In this document: positions 13,904-22,489 of the stretch, one piece after another
Layout of the letters: every line of letters begins with the position of its first letter
How positions within the stretch are numbered: position 1 is the stretch's first letter
Assembly (NCBI GenBank): GCA_022702125.1
Contig: JAKOND010000004.1
Span: forward strand, 1 to 59,350
DNA: 59,350 nucleotides
Reading direction: 5' to 3'
Source: Burkholderiaceae bacterium
GTDB lineage: Bacteria; Pseudomonadota; Gammaproteobacteria; Burkholderiales; Burkholderiaceae_C
Position numbers and translations under genes: made by a program
Notes under the pieces: generated by a model
What the model was told of the DNA's origin: nothing
What the model saw: only the letters and a program-made list of their open reading frames with translations
The model's database searches: none

Positions 13904-13911
13904 GGAGCGGG

Positions 13912-13917
13912 ATTGTA
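13912..13917 (-). promoter_or_regulatory. -10-like TACAAT close to the parE start
   Basis: TACAAT on the minus strand ends 8 nt before the parE ATG, and no Shine-Dalgarno is visible. If used, transcription would start at or within a few bases of the ATG, giving a leaderless or nearly leaderless mRNA. No convincing -35 is seen. Confidence 0.35.
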
Positions 13918-14128
13918 GTGAAAACTCGCGCGGCATACTGGATATTCATACAGACCCGCCGGACCGGGGCCGCTGCCGAGGCCGCATCCGGGACCGCGCA
14001 CCGGCTCCGGGTTCGACCGCGCAGACAGTCGGGGCCGTGCTGGCGGACAATCGTCCCCGGCCCCGCGCCGCCCGCCGGCGCGCCCCGCCGTCCGCCGCTT
14101 TCCGCCCCCTTCCCGCACCCAGCCCGCC

Positions 14129-15367
14129 ATGTCGTCCACCCCGCACGCCACCCTGCCGCTCCGGCAAGTCCTCCTCTGCGGCGCGATCATCGTCACGCTG
14201 TCCATGGGCATCCGCCACGGCTTCGGCCTGTGGCTGCAGCCGGTGACCCAGGACATGGGCTGGACGCGGCAGACCTTCTCCTTCGCCATCGCCATCCAGA
14301 ACATCTCCTGGGGCGTGTTCGGCATCTTCGCCGGCATGGCGGCGGACCGCTTCGGCGCGTTCCGGGTGCTGGTCGCCGGCGCGGCGTGCTACGCGCTGGG
14401 CCTGGCGGGCATGGCGACGGCGCCGACGCCGCTGCTCTTCACCCTGGCCGCGGGCGTGCTGATCGGCATGGCGCAGGCCGGCACCACCTACGCGGTGATC
14501 TACGGCATCCTGGGCCGGCAGATCCCGGCGGAGCGGCGCTCCTGGGCCATGGGCGTGGCCGCGGCGGCCGGCTCGTTCGGCCAGTTCCTGATGGTGCCGA
14601 TCGAGGGCCGGCTGATCGGCGCCTTCGGCTGGCACACCGCGCTGCTGGCGCTGGCGGCCACGGTGCTGCTGGTGATCCCGCTGGCCTTCGGGCTGCGCGA
14701 GCCCGGCTTCGGCGGCGGCGCCCGCGTCCGCGCGCCGCAGGACCAGACCATCGGCCAGGCGGTGCGCGAGGCCTTCCGCTACCGCAGCTTCCAGCTGCTG
14801 ATGGCGGGCTATTTCGTGTGCGGCTTCCAGGTCGTCTTCATCGGGGTGCACATGCCCAGCTACCTGCGCGACCAGGGCATGGCGCCGCAGGTGGCCAGCT
14901 ACGCGCTGGCGCTGATCGGCCTGTTCAACGTGTTCGGCACCTACACCGCCGGCGTGCTGGGCCAGCGCATGCCCAAGCGCACCATCCTGAGCACGATCTA
15001 CGCGGCGCGCGCGGTCGCCATCACGGTCTTCCTGCTGGTGCCGGTGACGCCGGCGAGCGTCTACGCCTTCTCGGCGGCGATGGGCTTCCTGTGGCTGTCG
15101 ACCGTGCCGCCGACCAACGCGGCCATCGCGCAGATCTTCGGCATCCGGCACCTGTCGATGCTCAGCGGCTTCGTGTTCCTGTCGCACCAGGTCGGCTCGT
15201 TCCTGGGCGTGTGGCTCGGCGGGGTGGTCTACGACCGCACCGGCAGCTACGACCGGGTCTGGATGCTGACGGTGGCGCTGGGCGTGTTCGCCGCGCTGAT
15301 CAACCTGCCGGTGCGCGAGACGCCGATCGCCCGGCCGGGTCCGCTGCCGCTGCGGGAGGCCGCATGA
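14129..15367 (+). CDS. Major facilitator superfamily transporter
   Basis: The 412-aa product has about 12 hydrophobic segments. The MFS loop 2-3 signature follows the second segment (GMAADRFGAFRVL), and a matching one appears in the second half (GVLGQRMPKRTIL). The N-terminal TLSMGIRHGFGLWLQPVTQD resembles the oxalate/formate and monocarboxylate-type MFS branch; the substrate cannot be named. It faces away from parE across a 225-bp gap. Its stop overlaps the next small gene by 4 nt (ATGA), so translation is probably coupled. Confidence 0.88.
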   Translation: MSSTPHATLPLRQVLLCGAIIVTLSMGIRHGFGLWLQPVTQDMGWTRQTFSFAIAIQNISWGVFGIFAGMAADRFGAFRVLVAGAACYALGLAGMATAPTPLLFTLAAGVLIGMAQAGTTYAVIYGILGRQIPAERRSWAMGVAAAAGSFGQFLMVPIEGRLIGAFGWHTALLALAATVLLVIPLAFGLREPGFGGGARVRAPQDQTIGQAVREAFRYRSFQLLMAGYFVCGFQVVFIGVHMPSYLRDQGMAPQVASYALALIGLFNVFGTYTAGVLGQRMPKRTILSTIYAARAVAITVFLLVPVTPASVYAFSAAMGFLWLSTVPPTNAAIAQIFGIRHLSMLSGFVFLSHQVGSFLGVWLGGVVYDRTGSYDRVWMLTVALGVFAALINLPVRETPIARPGPLPLREAA

Positions 15368-15528
15368 ACGCCGCGCCCCGCCCTTCCGGCGGCGCGACGG
15401 CGCATCCCCTCCTGCGCCGGATCGCGCTGCACGCGGCCGCGCTGGCGGCGCTGCTGGGCGTGTTCGCGCTGTACGCGCATCCCGACTTCCTGGTGATGCT
15501 GGCCGACCAGCTCTGGGCATGCTTCTGA
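15364..15528 (+). CDS. 54-aa single-pass membrane protein
   Basis: The start ATG overlaps the MFS stop (ATGA) and the end overlaps the next methyltransferase start by 10 nt, so three frames are linked. The protein has an N-terminal polar stretch (MNAAPRPSGGATAHPLLRR), one hydrophobic helix (residues 20-37) and the C-terminal tail HPDFLVMLADQLWACF. It is too short for most gene callers. The tight coupling and the aromatic/Cys-containing tail suggest it is real. Function unknown; an accessory subunit of the transporter is a guess. Confidence 0.65.
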   Translation: MNAAPRPSGGATAHPLLRRIALHAAALAALLGVFALYAHPDFLVMLADQLWACF

Positions 15529-16148
15529 CCCCCGCCCCGCAACCGCCCCGCCCGCCGCTCCACCCGCCCTCCGACTGGGTCGTGCGCTGGAGCCACCTGG
15601 CCCGGCCCGGCGGCACGGTGCTGGACGTGGCCTGCGGACCGGGCCGGCACCTCGTCTGGTTCCACCGACGGAATCACCGGGTCACCGGCGTGGATCGTTC
15701 GCCGGAAGCTATCGAAAGCGTAGCACCGCTGGCATCCGGAGGCGCCGAGCTGCTCCAGGCCGACCTGGAGTCCGGCCCCTGGCCCTTCGCCGGGCGCCGG
15801 TTCGACGCGGTGGTGGTGACCCACTACCTCTGGCGGCCGCTGCTGCCCGCCATCGTCGCGGCGGTGGCGCCCGGCGGCGTGCTGATCTACGAAACCTTCG
15901 CCGACGGCCAGGCCGCCCACGGACGGCCGTCGCGGCCGGAATTCCTGCTGCGGCCCGGCGAACTGCTGCAGGCCTGCGCCGGGCTGCGGGTGGTGGCCTA
16001 CGAGGACGGCTTCCTGTCGCAGCCGCCGCGCTGCGTGCAGCGCATCGTCGCGGTGGCGCCGGGCGGCTCCGAAGCAGCGGGCGACCCGCCGCCGCTCGAA
16101 CCCCTCGCGGCCTGGCCGCCGGCCCCGTCCCCGGCGGCCGGACGTTGA
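15519..16148 (+). CDS. Class I SAM-dependent methyltransferase
   Basis: A 209-aa protein with the Rossmann methyltransferase motifs: VLDVACGPGRHLVWF (motif I), VTGVDRSPEAIE (acidic end of beta 2), LLQADLESGPWPF and FDAVVVTHYLWRPLLP. It resembles the TehB/UbiE-like small methyltransferases, but the methyl acceptor is unknown. The Pro-rich N- and C-termini are low complexity. The ATG overlaps the preceding 54-aa gene. A GCTA-N9-TAGC element lies inside the coding region at residues 64-69, so that part of the protein may be derived from the repeat. Confidence 0.85.
   Translation: MLLTPAPQPPRPPLHPPSDWVVRWSHLARPGGTVLDVACGPGRHLVWFHRRNHRVTGVDRSPEAIESVAPLASGGAELLQADLESGPWPFAGRRFDAVVVTHYLWRPLLPAIVAAVAPGGVLIYETFADGQAAHGRPSRPEFLLRPGELLQACAGLRVVAYEDGFLSQPPRCVQRIVAVAPGGSEAAGDPPPLEPLAAWPPAPSPAAGR
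15708..15724. repeat. 17-nt GCTA-N9-TAGC element, copy 2 (inside a gene)
   Basis: GCTATCGAAAGCGTAGC is the exact reverse complement of the copy at 44594-44610. It encodes the A-I-E-S-V-A stretch of the methyltransferase. Confidence 0.6.
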
Positions 16149-16300
16149 AAACCCGGCGCGCGGCACCATCTTTACCGTCCCGCGCGGAACCTCCGGCGGC
16201 ACGCGCGGGTCCACTGCCGGTGCCCGGCGGCGACGTCACGGCACCCGCGGCCCCGCCCGGCCCTTGCCCTCCGGGCCGCCGCGAACACGGGCCGACTGGC

Positions 16301-16306
16301 TAAAAT
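16301..16306 (+). promoter_or_regulatory. Probable -10 (TAAAAT) for dapA
   Basis: TAAAAT stands out in a very GC-rich 213-bp gap, 55 nt before the dapA start. No strong -35 is visible at 16-18 nt upstream. Confidence 0.45.
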
Positions 16307-16361
16307 CCCCCGTTTACCGACCGACACGCACCCGCGTACTTGCACGGATATCTCCACGGAC

Positions 16362-17258
16362 ATGACCCTCCCAACCGGCTCCATCACAGGCAGCATCGTG
16401 GCCCTCGTCACCCCGATGCACGAGGACGGCAGCGTGGACTACCCCACGCTGCGCACGCTGATCGACTGGCACATCGCCGAAGGCACCGACTGCATCGGCG
16501 TCGTGGGCACCACCGGCGAATCGCCGACGGTCGATGTCGAGGAGCACTGCGAGATCATCCGCGTCTCGGTCGAGCAGTCCGCCGGCCGGGTGCCGATCAT
16601 GGCCGGCTGCGGCGCCAATTCCACCAAGGAAGCCATCGAGCTCGCCCGCTACGCCCGCGGCGTGGGCGCCGACTGCCAGCTGCAGGTCGTGCCCTACTAC
16701 AACAAGCCGACCCAGGAAGGCCAGTACCAGCATTTCAAGGCCATCGCCGAGGCGGTGGGCGACCTGCCGACGGTGCTCTACAACGTGCCCGGACGCACCG
16801 TGGCGGACATGGCCCACGACACCGTCCTGCGCCTGGCCGGGGTGCCCGGCATCGTCGGCATCAAGGAGGCCACCGGCAACCTCGAACGCGCCCAGTGGCT
16901 GATCCGCGAGGCGCCCGAGGGCTTCGCCATCTACTCGGGCGACGACCCGACCGCCGTCGCCCTGATGCTCTGCGGCGGCCAGGGCAACATCAGCGTCACC
17001 GCCAACGTGGCGCCGCGCCTCATGCACGAGCTCTGCGTCGCGGCCGTGGCCGGCGACGCCCAGCGCGCGATGGACATCCAGCTGCAGCTGCTGCCGGTGC
17101 ACCGCCACCTGTTCGTCGAGGCCAACCCGATCCCCGTCAAGTGGGCGATGCAGCGCCTGGGCCTGTGCGGCGGCACCATGCGGCTGCCGATGACGCCGCT
17201 GTCGCCCGCCCACGGACCGGTGGTCGAGCAGGCCCTGCGCGACGCCGGGCTGCTCTGA
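16362..17258 (+). CDS. dapA: 4-hydroxy-tetrahydrodipicolinate synthase
   Basis: The 298-aa protein has all DapA signatures: VGTTGESPT, the [17 protein letters not shown] block, Tyr140 in LYNVPGRT and the Schiff-base Lys168 in [11 protein letters not shown]. It condenses pyruvate with aspartate semialdehyde in the diaminopimelate/lysine pathway in the cytoplasm. It is followed 79 nt later by bamC and then an MBL hydrolase on the same strand, a conserved betaproteobacterial arrangement in which dapA and bamC are often co-transcribed. Confidence 0.97.
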   Translation: MTLPTGSITGSIVALVTPMHEDGSVDYPTLRTLIDWHIAEGTDCIGVVGTTGESPTVDVEEHCEIIRVSVEQSAGRVPIMAGCGANSTKEAIELARYARGVGADCQLQVVPYYNKPTQEGQYQHFKAIAEAVGDLPTVLYNVPGRTVADMAHDTVLRLAGVPGIVGIKEATGNLERAQWLIREAPEGFAIYSGDDPTAVALMLCGGQGNISVTANVAPRLMHELCVAAVAGDAQRAMDIQLQLLPVHRHLFVEANPIPVKWAMQRLGLCGGTMRLPMTPLSPAHGPVVEQALRDAGLL

Positions 17259-17326
17259 CAGACATCCGCCGCCGGCTCCCCGCGGGGCCGGCCGCCCTCC
17301 CCCCTTTCCCCCGCACCGCTCCATGC

Positions 17327-17331
17327 AAGGA
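17327..17331 (+). promoter_or_regulatory. Ribosome binding site deciding the bamC start
   Basis: AAGGA lies 6 nt before GTG at 17338. It overlaps an in-frame upstream ATG at 17323 and immediately precedes another at 17332, so the GTG is the best-supported start. Confidence 0.5.
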
Positions 17332-17337
17332 ATGCTT

Positions 17338-18441
17338 GTGAAGACCACCGCACGACTGGGCCTCCTCGGCCTGATGCTCGCCGTTTCGGCGTGCTCGATC
17401 CTGGAGACCGACAAGATCAACTACAAGAGCGCCGGCCGCGCACCGACCCTCGACATCCCGCCCGACCTGTCGCAACTGACCGCCAACTCCCGCTACACCC
17501 AGACCGCCAGCGGCAGCGCCAATGCCAGCGACCTCCAGGCGTCGATGCCCGCCGCCGGCGCCGCCGCCACCTCGAACGCCGCCGCCGCCCAGGTGGGCGA
17601 CGTGCGCATCGAGCGCGACGGCAACACCCGCTGGCTGGTGGTGGACCGCCCGGCCGACCGGCTGTGGGACCCGGTGCGCGACTTCTGGACCGAGAGCGGG
17701 TTCCTGCTCACCATCGACCAGGCCAACCTCGGCATCATGGAAACCGACTGGGCCGAGAACCGCGCCAAGATCCCGCAGGACTTCATCCGCAGCACCCTGG
17801 GCAAGCTGATCGACTCGGTCTACTCCTCGGGCGAGCGCGACAAGTTCCGCACCCGCCTGGAACGCCGCGCCGACGGCAAGACCGAGATCTACGTCAGCCA
17901 CCGCGGCATGGCCGAGGTCTACACCGACAAGGGCCTGAAGGACCAGACCGTCTGGCAGCCCCGGCCGGTCGATCCGGAACTGGAAGCCGAATTCCTGCGC
18001 CGCATGATGGTCAAGCTCGGCGGCGTCTCCAAGGAGAAGGCCGAGCAGCTCGTCGCCACCCCGTCGGTGCAGGCCAGCAGCTCGCGCATCGTCTCCATCG
18101 AGGGCCGCCCCGCGGTGCAGATGGACGAGAACTTCGACCGCGCCTGGCGCCGGGTCGGCCTGACGCTCGACCGCACCGGCTTCACCGTCGAGGACCGCGA
18201 CCGCAGCCAGGGCGTGTACTTCGTGCGCTACGTCGCGCCGAACGCCGACCGCCAGCCGCAGGGCTTCTTCGGCAAGCTGCTCAACCGCACGCCCGACGCG
18301 CCGCCGCCGGTCAAGTACCGCGTCCTCGTGCGCGGCCAGACCAGCGGCTCGACCGTGTCGGTGCTGGACACCAACGGCCAGCCCACCGCCTCGGCCGACG
18401 CCTCGCGCATCGTCAAGGTGATCGCGGATGACCTGCGCTGA
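17338..18441 (+). CDS. bamC: Outer membrane assembly lipoprotein BamC
   Basis: With the GTG start the 367-aa product begins with a short lipoprotein signal ending in the lipobox AVSAC, acylated at Cys19. The flexible N-terminal BamC segment contains the conserved INYKSAGRAPTLDIPPDLS block that binds BamD. Two helix-grip domains follow (LVVDRPADRLWDPVRDFW and PAVQMDENFDRAWRRVGLTL). It is part of the BamABCDE machinery that inserts beta-barrel proteins into the outer membrane. It lies between dapA and an MBL hydrolase. Confidence 0.93.
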   Translation: MKTTARLGLLGLMLAVSACSILETDKINYKSAGRAPTLDIPPDLSQLTANSRYTQTASGSANASDLQASMPAAGAAATSNAAAAQVGDVRIERDGNTRWLVVDRPADRLWDPVRDFWTESGFLLTIDQANLGIMETDWAENRAKIPQDFIRSTLGKLIDSVYSSGERDKFRTRLERRADGKTEIYVSHRGMAEVYTDKGLKDQTVWQPRPVDPELEAEFLRRMMVKLGGVSKEKAEQLVATPSVQASSSRIVSIEGRPAVQMDENFDRAWRRVGLTLDRTGFTVEDRDRSQGVYFVRYVAPNADRQPQGFFGKLLNRTPDAPPPVKYRVLVRGQTSGSTVSVLDTNGQPTASADASRIVKVIADDLR

Positions 18442-18468
18442 CCGGTTGAACGGCCCCGGCCCCCGCGC

Positions 18469-19245
18469 ATGCTGAGGCTGCGCAGCCTCGCGAGCGGCAG
18501 CACCGGCAACGCCACCGTGGTCGAAGGCCGCGACGGCGTGCACAGCCGGCGGCTGCTGGTGGACTGCGGCCTGGGCATCCGCCAGGTCGGCACCCGGCTG
18601 GAACGCGCCGGGCTGGGCATCGGCGACCTGGACGCCATCTTCGTCACCCACGAGCACTCGGACCACATCGGCTGCGTGCAGGCGCTCTCGGTGCGCCACC
18701 GCATCCCGGTCTGGATGAGCCGGGGCACCTTCATGGCGCTGGGCGAGCCGGATTTCGACGGGCTGCTGCGGGTGGCGGCCGACGGCCAGGCGATCGACCT
18801 GGGGGCCTTCGAGGCCCTGCCCTTCACCGTGCCGCACGACGCCCGCGAGCCGCTGCACCTGCGCTGCTCGGACGGCGCCTCGCACTTGGGCCTGCTGACC
18901 GACCTGGGCCACGCCACGCCGCATGTGCTGGCCCACATGCAGGGCTGCCACGCCCTGCTGCTCGAATCCAACCATGACCCGGAGATGCTGGCGGTCTCGC
19001 GCTACCCGGAATTCCTCAAGCGCCGCATCCGCGGGTCGCTCGGCCACCTGGGCAACGACGCGGCGGCCGAGCTCCTGACGGCGCTGCGGCATCCCGGCCT
19101 GCGCCGCGTGGCCGGCGGCCACCTGAGCCGCCAGAACAACCGCCCCGAACTGGCCCGCGCCGGCCTCGCCGCCGCCCTGCAGTGGGCGCCAGAGCAGATC
19201 GACATCGCCGACCCGGTGCACGGCACCGACTGGATCACGGTCTAG
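18469..19245 (+). CDS. MBL-fold metallo-hydrolase (YycJ/VicX-like)
   Basis: The 258-aa protein contains the metallo-beta-lactamase metal motif THEHSDHIG, an early SLASGSTGN block, the LLLESNHD block and the late AGGHLSRQNN block typical of the YycJ group. Such proteins are zinc-dependent phosphodiesterases or nucleases; in Gram-positives YycJ is tied to mismatch repair and cell-wall signalling, while the proteobacterial role is less defined. It starts 27 nt after bamC and ends at a strong palindromic terminator. Confidence 0.9.
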   Translation: MLRLRSLASGSTGNATVVEGRDGVHSRRLLVDCGLGIRQVGTRLERAGLGIGDLDAIFVTHEHSDHIGCVQALSVRHRIPVWMSRGTFMALGEPDFDGLLRVAADGQAIDLGAFEALPFTVPHDAREPLHLRCSDGASHLGLLTDLGHATPHVLAHMQGCHALLLESNHDPEMLAVSRYPEFLKRRIRGSLGHLGNDAAAELLTALRHPGLRRVAGGHLSRQNNRPELARAGLAAALQWAPEQIDIADPVHGTDWITV

Positions 19246-19295
19246 CCGTTTCCGGCCCGTAAGGGACAGGACGGGAGATGGTCCGCGCAGAAAGC

Positions 19296-19321
19296 ACAAA
19301 GCCACCCGCGGGTGGCTTTGT
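19296..19321. terminator. Bidirectional palindromic terminator
   Basis: A 26-nt perfect palindrome (half site ACAAAGCCACCCG), with A-rich left and T-rich right shoulders. It lies between the convergent MBL hydrolase and the minus-strand lipoprotein gene. Confidence 0.75.
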
Positions 19322-19357
19322 CGCAGGGCGCCAGGCCCCGCAGGGGAGCGCGATGGC

Positions 19358-19699
19358 TTACCGGGTCGTCGTGGTGGCGCCGGCAGCGGCGTCGGACGCC
19401 TTCTTGGCCGCATCGTTGGCGTCGGCGGCGGCCTTGTTGGCGTCGGCGGCGGCCGCTGCGGCATCGGCAGCGCTGGCGGCCGGCGCGGTGGTGCCCGTGG
19501 TGGTCGAGTCGGACGGCATCGAGGACGACGGGGCCGGAGTGGTGGTGGTGTCCGGCGTGGTCACGGCGGGCGCTGCCGGAGCAGGTGCGGGGGCCTCGAT
19601 CGGCGCGGGAGCGGGAGCCACCACCGGCTCTTCCTTCTTGCCGCAGGCGGCGAGGGCGGCGGCGGCAACCAGCGAGGCGAGTACGAGCGAGTTCTTCAT
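19358..19699 (-). CDS. Ala/Pro/Thr-rich small lipoprotein
   Basis: The start ATG at 19699 is preceded by AAGGAAAC. The 113-aa product has a signal peptide ending in the lipobox ALAAC (Cys19). A KKEEPVV patch follows, then a Pro/Ala/Thr-rich linker and an Ala-rich helical stretch with repeated ADAAA/ANKAA units, which may form an extended helix near or spanning the periplasm. No enzymatic domain is visible. It resembles small Lpp- or OprI-like structural lipoproteins only in composition, so the function is unknown. Confidence 0.75.
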   Translation of the reverse strand: MKNSLVLASLVAAAALAACGKKEEPVVAPAPAPIEAPAPAPAAPAVTTPDTTTTPAPSSSMPSDSTTTGTTAPAASAADAAAAAADANKAAADANDAAKKASDAAAGATTTTR

Positions 19700-19889
19700 T
19701 GGAGTTTCCTTATGGATGGACAAGAGAGACCTGGGATACCGCACCAGGCGAGGTCGCCGTCCGGGGTCGGGCGCGTGGCCCGAAGCCCGGGACCGGCTCC
19801 TGCTGGAGCGAGGAATTATAGGAATGGGCCCATTCTTCTCCTGCTCCCGCGGCCCCGGTGTATCCAAATGCGTTGGGTCGGGCCGCGCC

Positions 19890-21161
19890 TCACGCGCCCT
19901 TCCGCCCCAGCTTCCCCACCGCCCCGGAGGGGTCCGGCGCCGGGTGGACCCAGCCGCTGTCGCACCAGGATTCCAGCAGGCCGCGCGCGTCCGGACTCGC
20001 GCCGCGCAGCGCGCGCCCGTCGAGCCGGCGTTCGTCCGCCAGCCGGCGCATCAGCTGCGCGTCGCGGCCGGCGGCCCGGTAGCTCTCGCCGTTGATGAAG
20101 ACATGGCGCGCGTCGTGGAGCATGCGGGTGCGCCGGTCCAGCACCGCGCCTGCCGCCAGGCGCGCGTCGCCGGCGGCCGCACTGCTGCGGCCGCCGGCCC
20201 CATCGGCTCCGTCGTCCCCGTCCTCGTCGGGGTCCGCGCCCTCCTCGTCGTCCCGCGCGTCGAACCACACGCCGGCCGCCGGCTCGGTCAGGTACTCGCC
20301 CAGCGCGCGGCCGATCGCATCGGGATCGCGCAGCGCGGCTTCGAGCGATGCGCGCGCGAAGTCCTCCAGCGCCTGCGGCACCGCGCCGGGGGTGGCGGTC
20401 GCCGGCTGGCGGGGGTCGGTGTAGAGCGGATCGCGCCGCGCGGCATGCGGGGCGGCATCGCCTTCCTCGTCGGCGTCGACGTCCGCGATGCGCGGCAGCA
20501 GCTCGCGCACCAGCTCGCTGCGGCGCGGTGCCCGGAAGCCGATCGAGGCCGTCAGGCACTCGCCCACCGCCACCCCGTCGTGGGCGTAGCGCGGCGGCAG
20601 GTAGAGCATGTCGCCGGGCTCCAGCAGGTATTCCTCCTCGGGCTCGAAATGCGCCAGCAGCTTGAGCGGCACGTCTTCCTGCAGCCGCAGGTCCTTCTGC
20701 CGGCCGATGCGCCAGCGGCGCTGGCCGTGGGTCTGCAGCAGGAAGACGTCGTAGCTGTCGAAATGCGGCCCCACGCCGCCGCCGTCGGTGGCGAAGCTGA
20801 CCATCAGGTCGTCGAGCCGCGCCGCCGGCAGGAAATCGAAACGCCGCAGCAGGCGGTGCGACCGGTCGTCGTGCAGGTCCACGCCCTGCACCAGCAGCGT
20901 CCATTCGCGCTGCGACAGCGCCGGCAGGCCGCGGCGCGGGAACGGCCCGTGGCGCAGGCGCCAGCCGCCGGCGCCGGCGGTCACCAGCCGGGACTCCACC
21001 GCCTCCTGGCCGGCCAGCGCCAGGATGTCGGCGCGGCCGGGCAGCGACTGCAGGTCGGTCACCGCCCGGCGCACCACCAGCGGCTTGCGCTGCCAGTGGC
21101 GTTGCATGAACTGGGCGGGGCTCAGGCCGCCGAGCAGGGGAAGGGGTGCGTGGATGTCCAT
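19890..21161 (-). CDS. roxA: Cupin/JmjC ribosomal oxygenase (YcfD/RoxA family, L16 arginine hydroxylase)
   Basis: The ATG at 21161 gives 423 aa beginning MDIHAPLPLLGGLSPAQF. The JmjC/cupin iron site is His133-x-Asp135 in GPHFDSYDVF with His194 in YAHDG. The blocks FMQRHWQRKPLVVRRA, LDDLMVSFATDGGGVGPHF, LEPGDMLYLPPRYAHDG and ASIGFRAPRRSELVREL match YcfD closely. The E. coli enzyme is a 2-oxoglutarate/Fe(II) dioxygenase that hydroxylates an arginine of ribosomal protein L16. This copy is longer than the E. coli protein (373 aa), largely because of an Asp/Glu/Gly-rich insert (from DARDDEEGADPDEDGDDGAD) in the C-terminal half. It is divergent from an FKBP isomerase gene. Confidence 0.88.
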   Translation of the reverse strand: MDIHAPLPLLGGLSPAQFMQRHWQRKPLVVRRAVTDLQSLPGRADILALAGQEAVESRLVTAGAGGWRLRHGPFPRRGLPALSQREWTLLVQGVDLHDDRSHRLLRRFDFLPAARLDDLMVSFATDGGGVGPHFDSYDVFLLQTHGQRRWRIGRQKDLRLQEDVPLKLLAHFEPEEEYLLEPGDMLYLPPRYAHDGVAVGECLTASIGFRAPRRSELVRELLPRIADVDADEEGDAAPHAARRDPLYTDPRQPATATPGAVPQALEDFARASLEAALRDPDAIGRALGEYLTEPAAGVWFDARDDEEGADPDEDGDDGADGAGGRSSAAAGDARLAAGAVLDRRTRMLHDARHVFINGESYRAAGRDAQLMRRLADERRLDGRALRGASPDARGLLESWCDSGWVHPAPDPSGAVGKLGRKGA

Positions 21162-21282
21162 GGGAAGGGTACGCCGTCCGGCGGGACGGGCAGGTGCGGA
21201 AGGGAGGGGAAAAGCGGCCGACCCGTCCGGCAGCGGGTGCGGCAACGATGCGCGGGACCCGGCGGCGGGCCGGTCGAACTGC

Positions 21283-21288
21283 GACAAT
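21283..21288 (+). promoter_or_regulatory. -10-like GACAAT 6 nt before the FKBP start
   Basis: GACAAT then TCTCGT then ATG. No Shine-Dalgarno fits between them, so a leaderless transcript is possible. No good -35 is seen. Confidence 0.35.
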
Positions 21289-21294
21289 TCTCGT

Positions 21295-21819
21295 ATGGAA
21301 ATCACCAAACAATGCGTGGTCGCACTGACCTGGACCCTCAAGGACACGCTGGGCGAGGAGCTCGACGTGCTGGACGAACCCGTCGAATTCCTGGTCGGCG
21401 GCGACGACCTGCTGCCCAAGATCGAGGAGGCCCTGCAAGGCCGCAAGGCGTCGGACCGGCTGGAGCTGCACCTGGAGCCCGAGGAAGCCTTCGGCGACTT
21501 CGACGACCAGCTGCTGTTCCTGGAGCCGCGCGACCGCTTCCCGCCCGAGATCGAGGAAGGCATGACCTTCGAGGGCCATGCCCTGCCCGAAGGCACCAAC
21601 CCCGCCGCGCCGCGCGACGCGCTCTACACCGTCAGCGAGATGTACCCGGAGCACGTGGTGCTCGACGGCAACCATCCGCTGGCCGGCATCGCGCTGCGCC
21701 TGTCGCTGCGCGTCGCGGCGGTGCGCGAGGCGACCGAGGAGGAGATCGGCCGCGGCACCGCCGGCACCGGTTTCTTCCGCATCCAGCCGGCGGTGCCGGG
21801 CAACGGCACGGTGCACTGA
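21295..21819 (+). CDS. FKBP-type peptidyl-prolyl isomerase (SlyD-like)
   Basis: The 174-aa product shows the SlyD layout: a first FKBP half (LTWTLKDTLGEELD, EPVEFLVGGDDLLPKIEEAL), an insert-in-flap segment after DRLELHLEPEEAFGDFDDQLL, and the return FKBP strand ending DGNHPLAGIALRLSLRVAAVREAT. It lacks the His-rich metal-binding tail of E. coli SlyD. It should act as a cytoplasmic proline isomerase and chaperone. The gene is divergent from the roxA-like gene (133-bp gap) and is followed by a strong terminator. Confidence 0.88.
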   Translation: MEITKQCVVALTWTLKDTLGEELDVLDEPVEFLVGGDDLLPKIEEALQGRKASDRLELHLEPEEAFGDFDDQLLFLEPRDRFPPEIEEGMTFEGHALPEGTNPAAPRDALYTVSEMYPEHVVLDGNHPLAGIALRLSLRVAAVREATEEEIGRGTAGTGFFRIQPAVPGNGTVH

Positions 21820-21860
21820 GCGGCACCGGCCGTTTCGCGGGCTTCCGGTCCGCACACGGG

Positions 21861-21889
21861 AAAAAGGCTGCACGGGATGCAGCCTTTTT
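21861..21889. terminator. Bidirectional intrinsic terminator
   Basis: Stem AAAAAGGCTGCA/TGCAGCCTTTTT of 12 bp with a 5-nt loop CGGGA, with T-runs in both directions. It ends the FKBP gene and the minus-strand glycine-zipper lipoprotein gene. Confidence 0.85.
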
Positions 21890-21946
21890 ACATGGAACGC
21901 GGCCGGCCCGCGCCCACGAAAGCGCGGGCCGGGGGCGCGGGCGGCG

Positions 21947-22489
21947 TCAGATGCGCTGCAGCTGGCCGTCCTGGACGCGCACCCGGTCGCCGATGCGCAG
22001 GTCGCCGGGATTGGGCACGTCGAAGGCCTGGCGGCCGCCGTTGTCGAGCCGCACCGAGATGCGGTAGGTCTGCACCACCGGACCGCGCTGGTTGCCCTCG
22101 ATCGCGTTGCCGGCCAGCGCGCCGCCGAACACGCCGGCCAGCGTGGCCAGGGCCCGGCCCGAGCCGCCGCCGATCTGGTTGCCGACCACCCCGCCCAGCA
22201 CGCCGCCGCCGACGGCGCCCAGGCCCGAGGGCGAGCGCGCCTGCTCGGTCTGGAACACCTCGATGTTGGACACCTGGCCGTAGGCGACGTTGCTGTACTG
22301 CTGCTGCGGATAGGCGGGCTGCGAGTACACCGGCTGCTGCGCCGGGTAGGTGGCGGGATAGGAGGCCGTGGGGTAGCCGCCGGCCGGGTAGCCGGCCGTC
22401 GGGTAGGTCTGGTACGGCGCGCAGGCGGCCAGCGAGGCGAGCGCCACGACACCGGCGGCGACGGAGAGGGAACGGGTCGGGAACTTCAT
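21947..22489 (-). CDS. Glycine-zipper 2TM outer-membrane lipoprotein
   Basis: The ATG at 22489 is preceded by AGGAG. The 180-aa protein has a lipoprotein signal ending in LASLAAC (Cys23). A Tyr/Pro/Gln-rich linker with repeated YPxxxYP units follows, then the glycine-zipper pair (SGLGAVGGGVLGGVVGNQIG and ALATLAGVFGGALAGNAIEG). A small beta C-terminal domain ends in LRIGDRVRVQDGQLQRI. It belongs to the Rick_17kDa/SlyB-type family, outer-membrane lipoproteins induced by envelope stress in several genera. It is a single gene with its own terminator. Confidence 0.88.
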   Translation of the reverse strand: MKFPTRSLSVAAGVVALASLAACAPYQTYPTAGYPAGGYPTASYPATYPAQQPVYSQPAYPQQQYSNVAYGQVSNIEVFQTEQARSPSGLGAVGGGVLGGVVGNQIGGGSGRALATLAGVFGGALAGNAIEGNQRGPVVQTYRISVRLDNGGRQAFDVPNPGDLRIGDRVRVQDGQLQRI

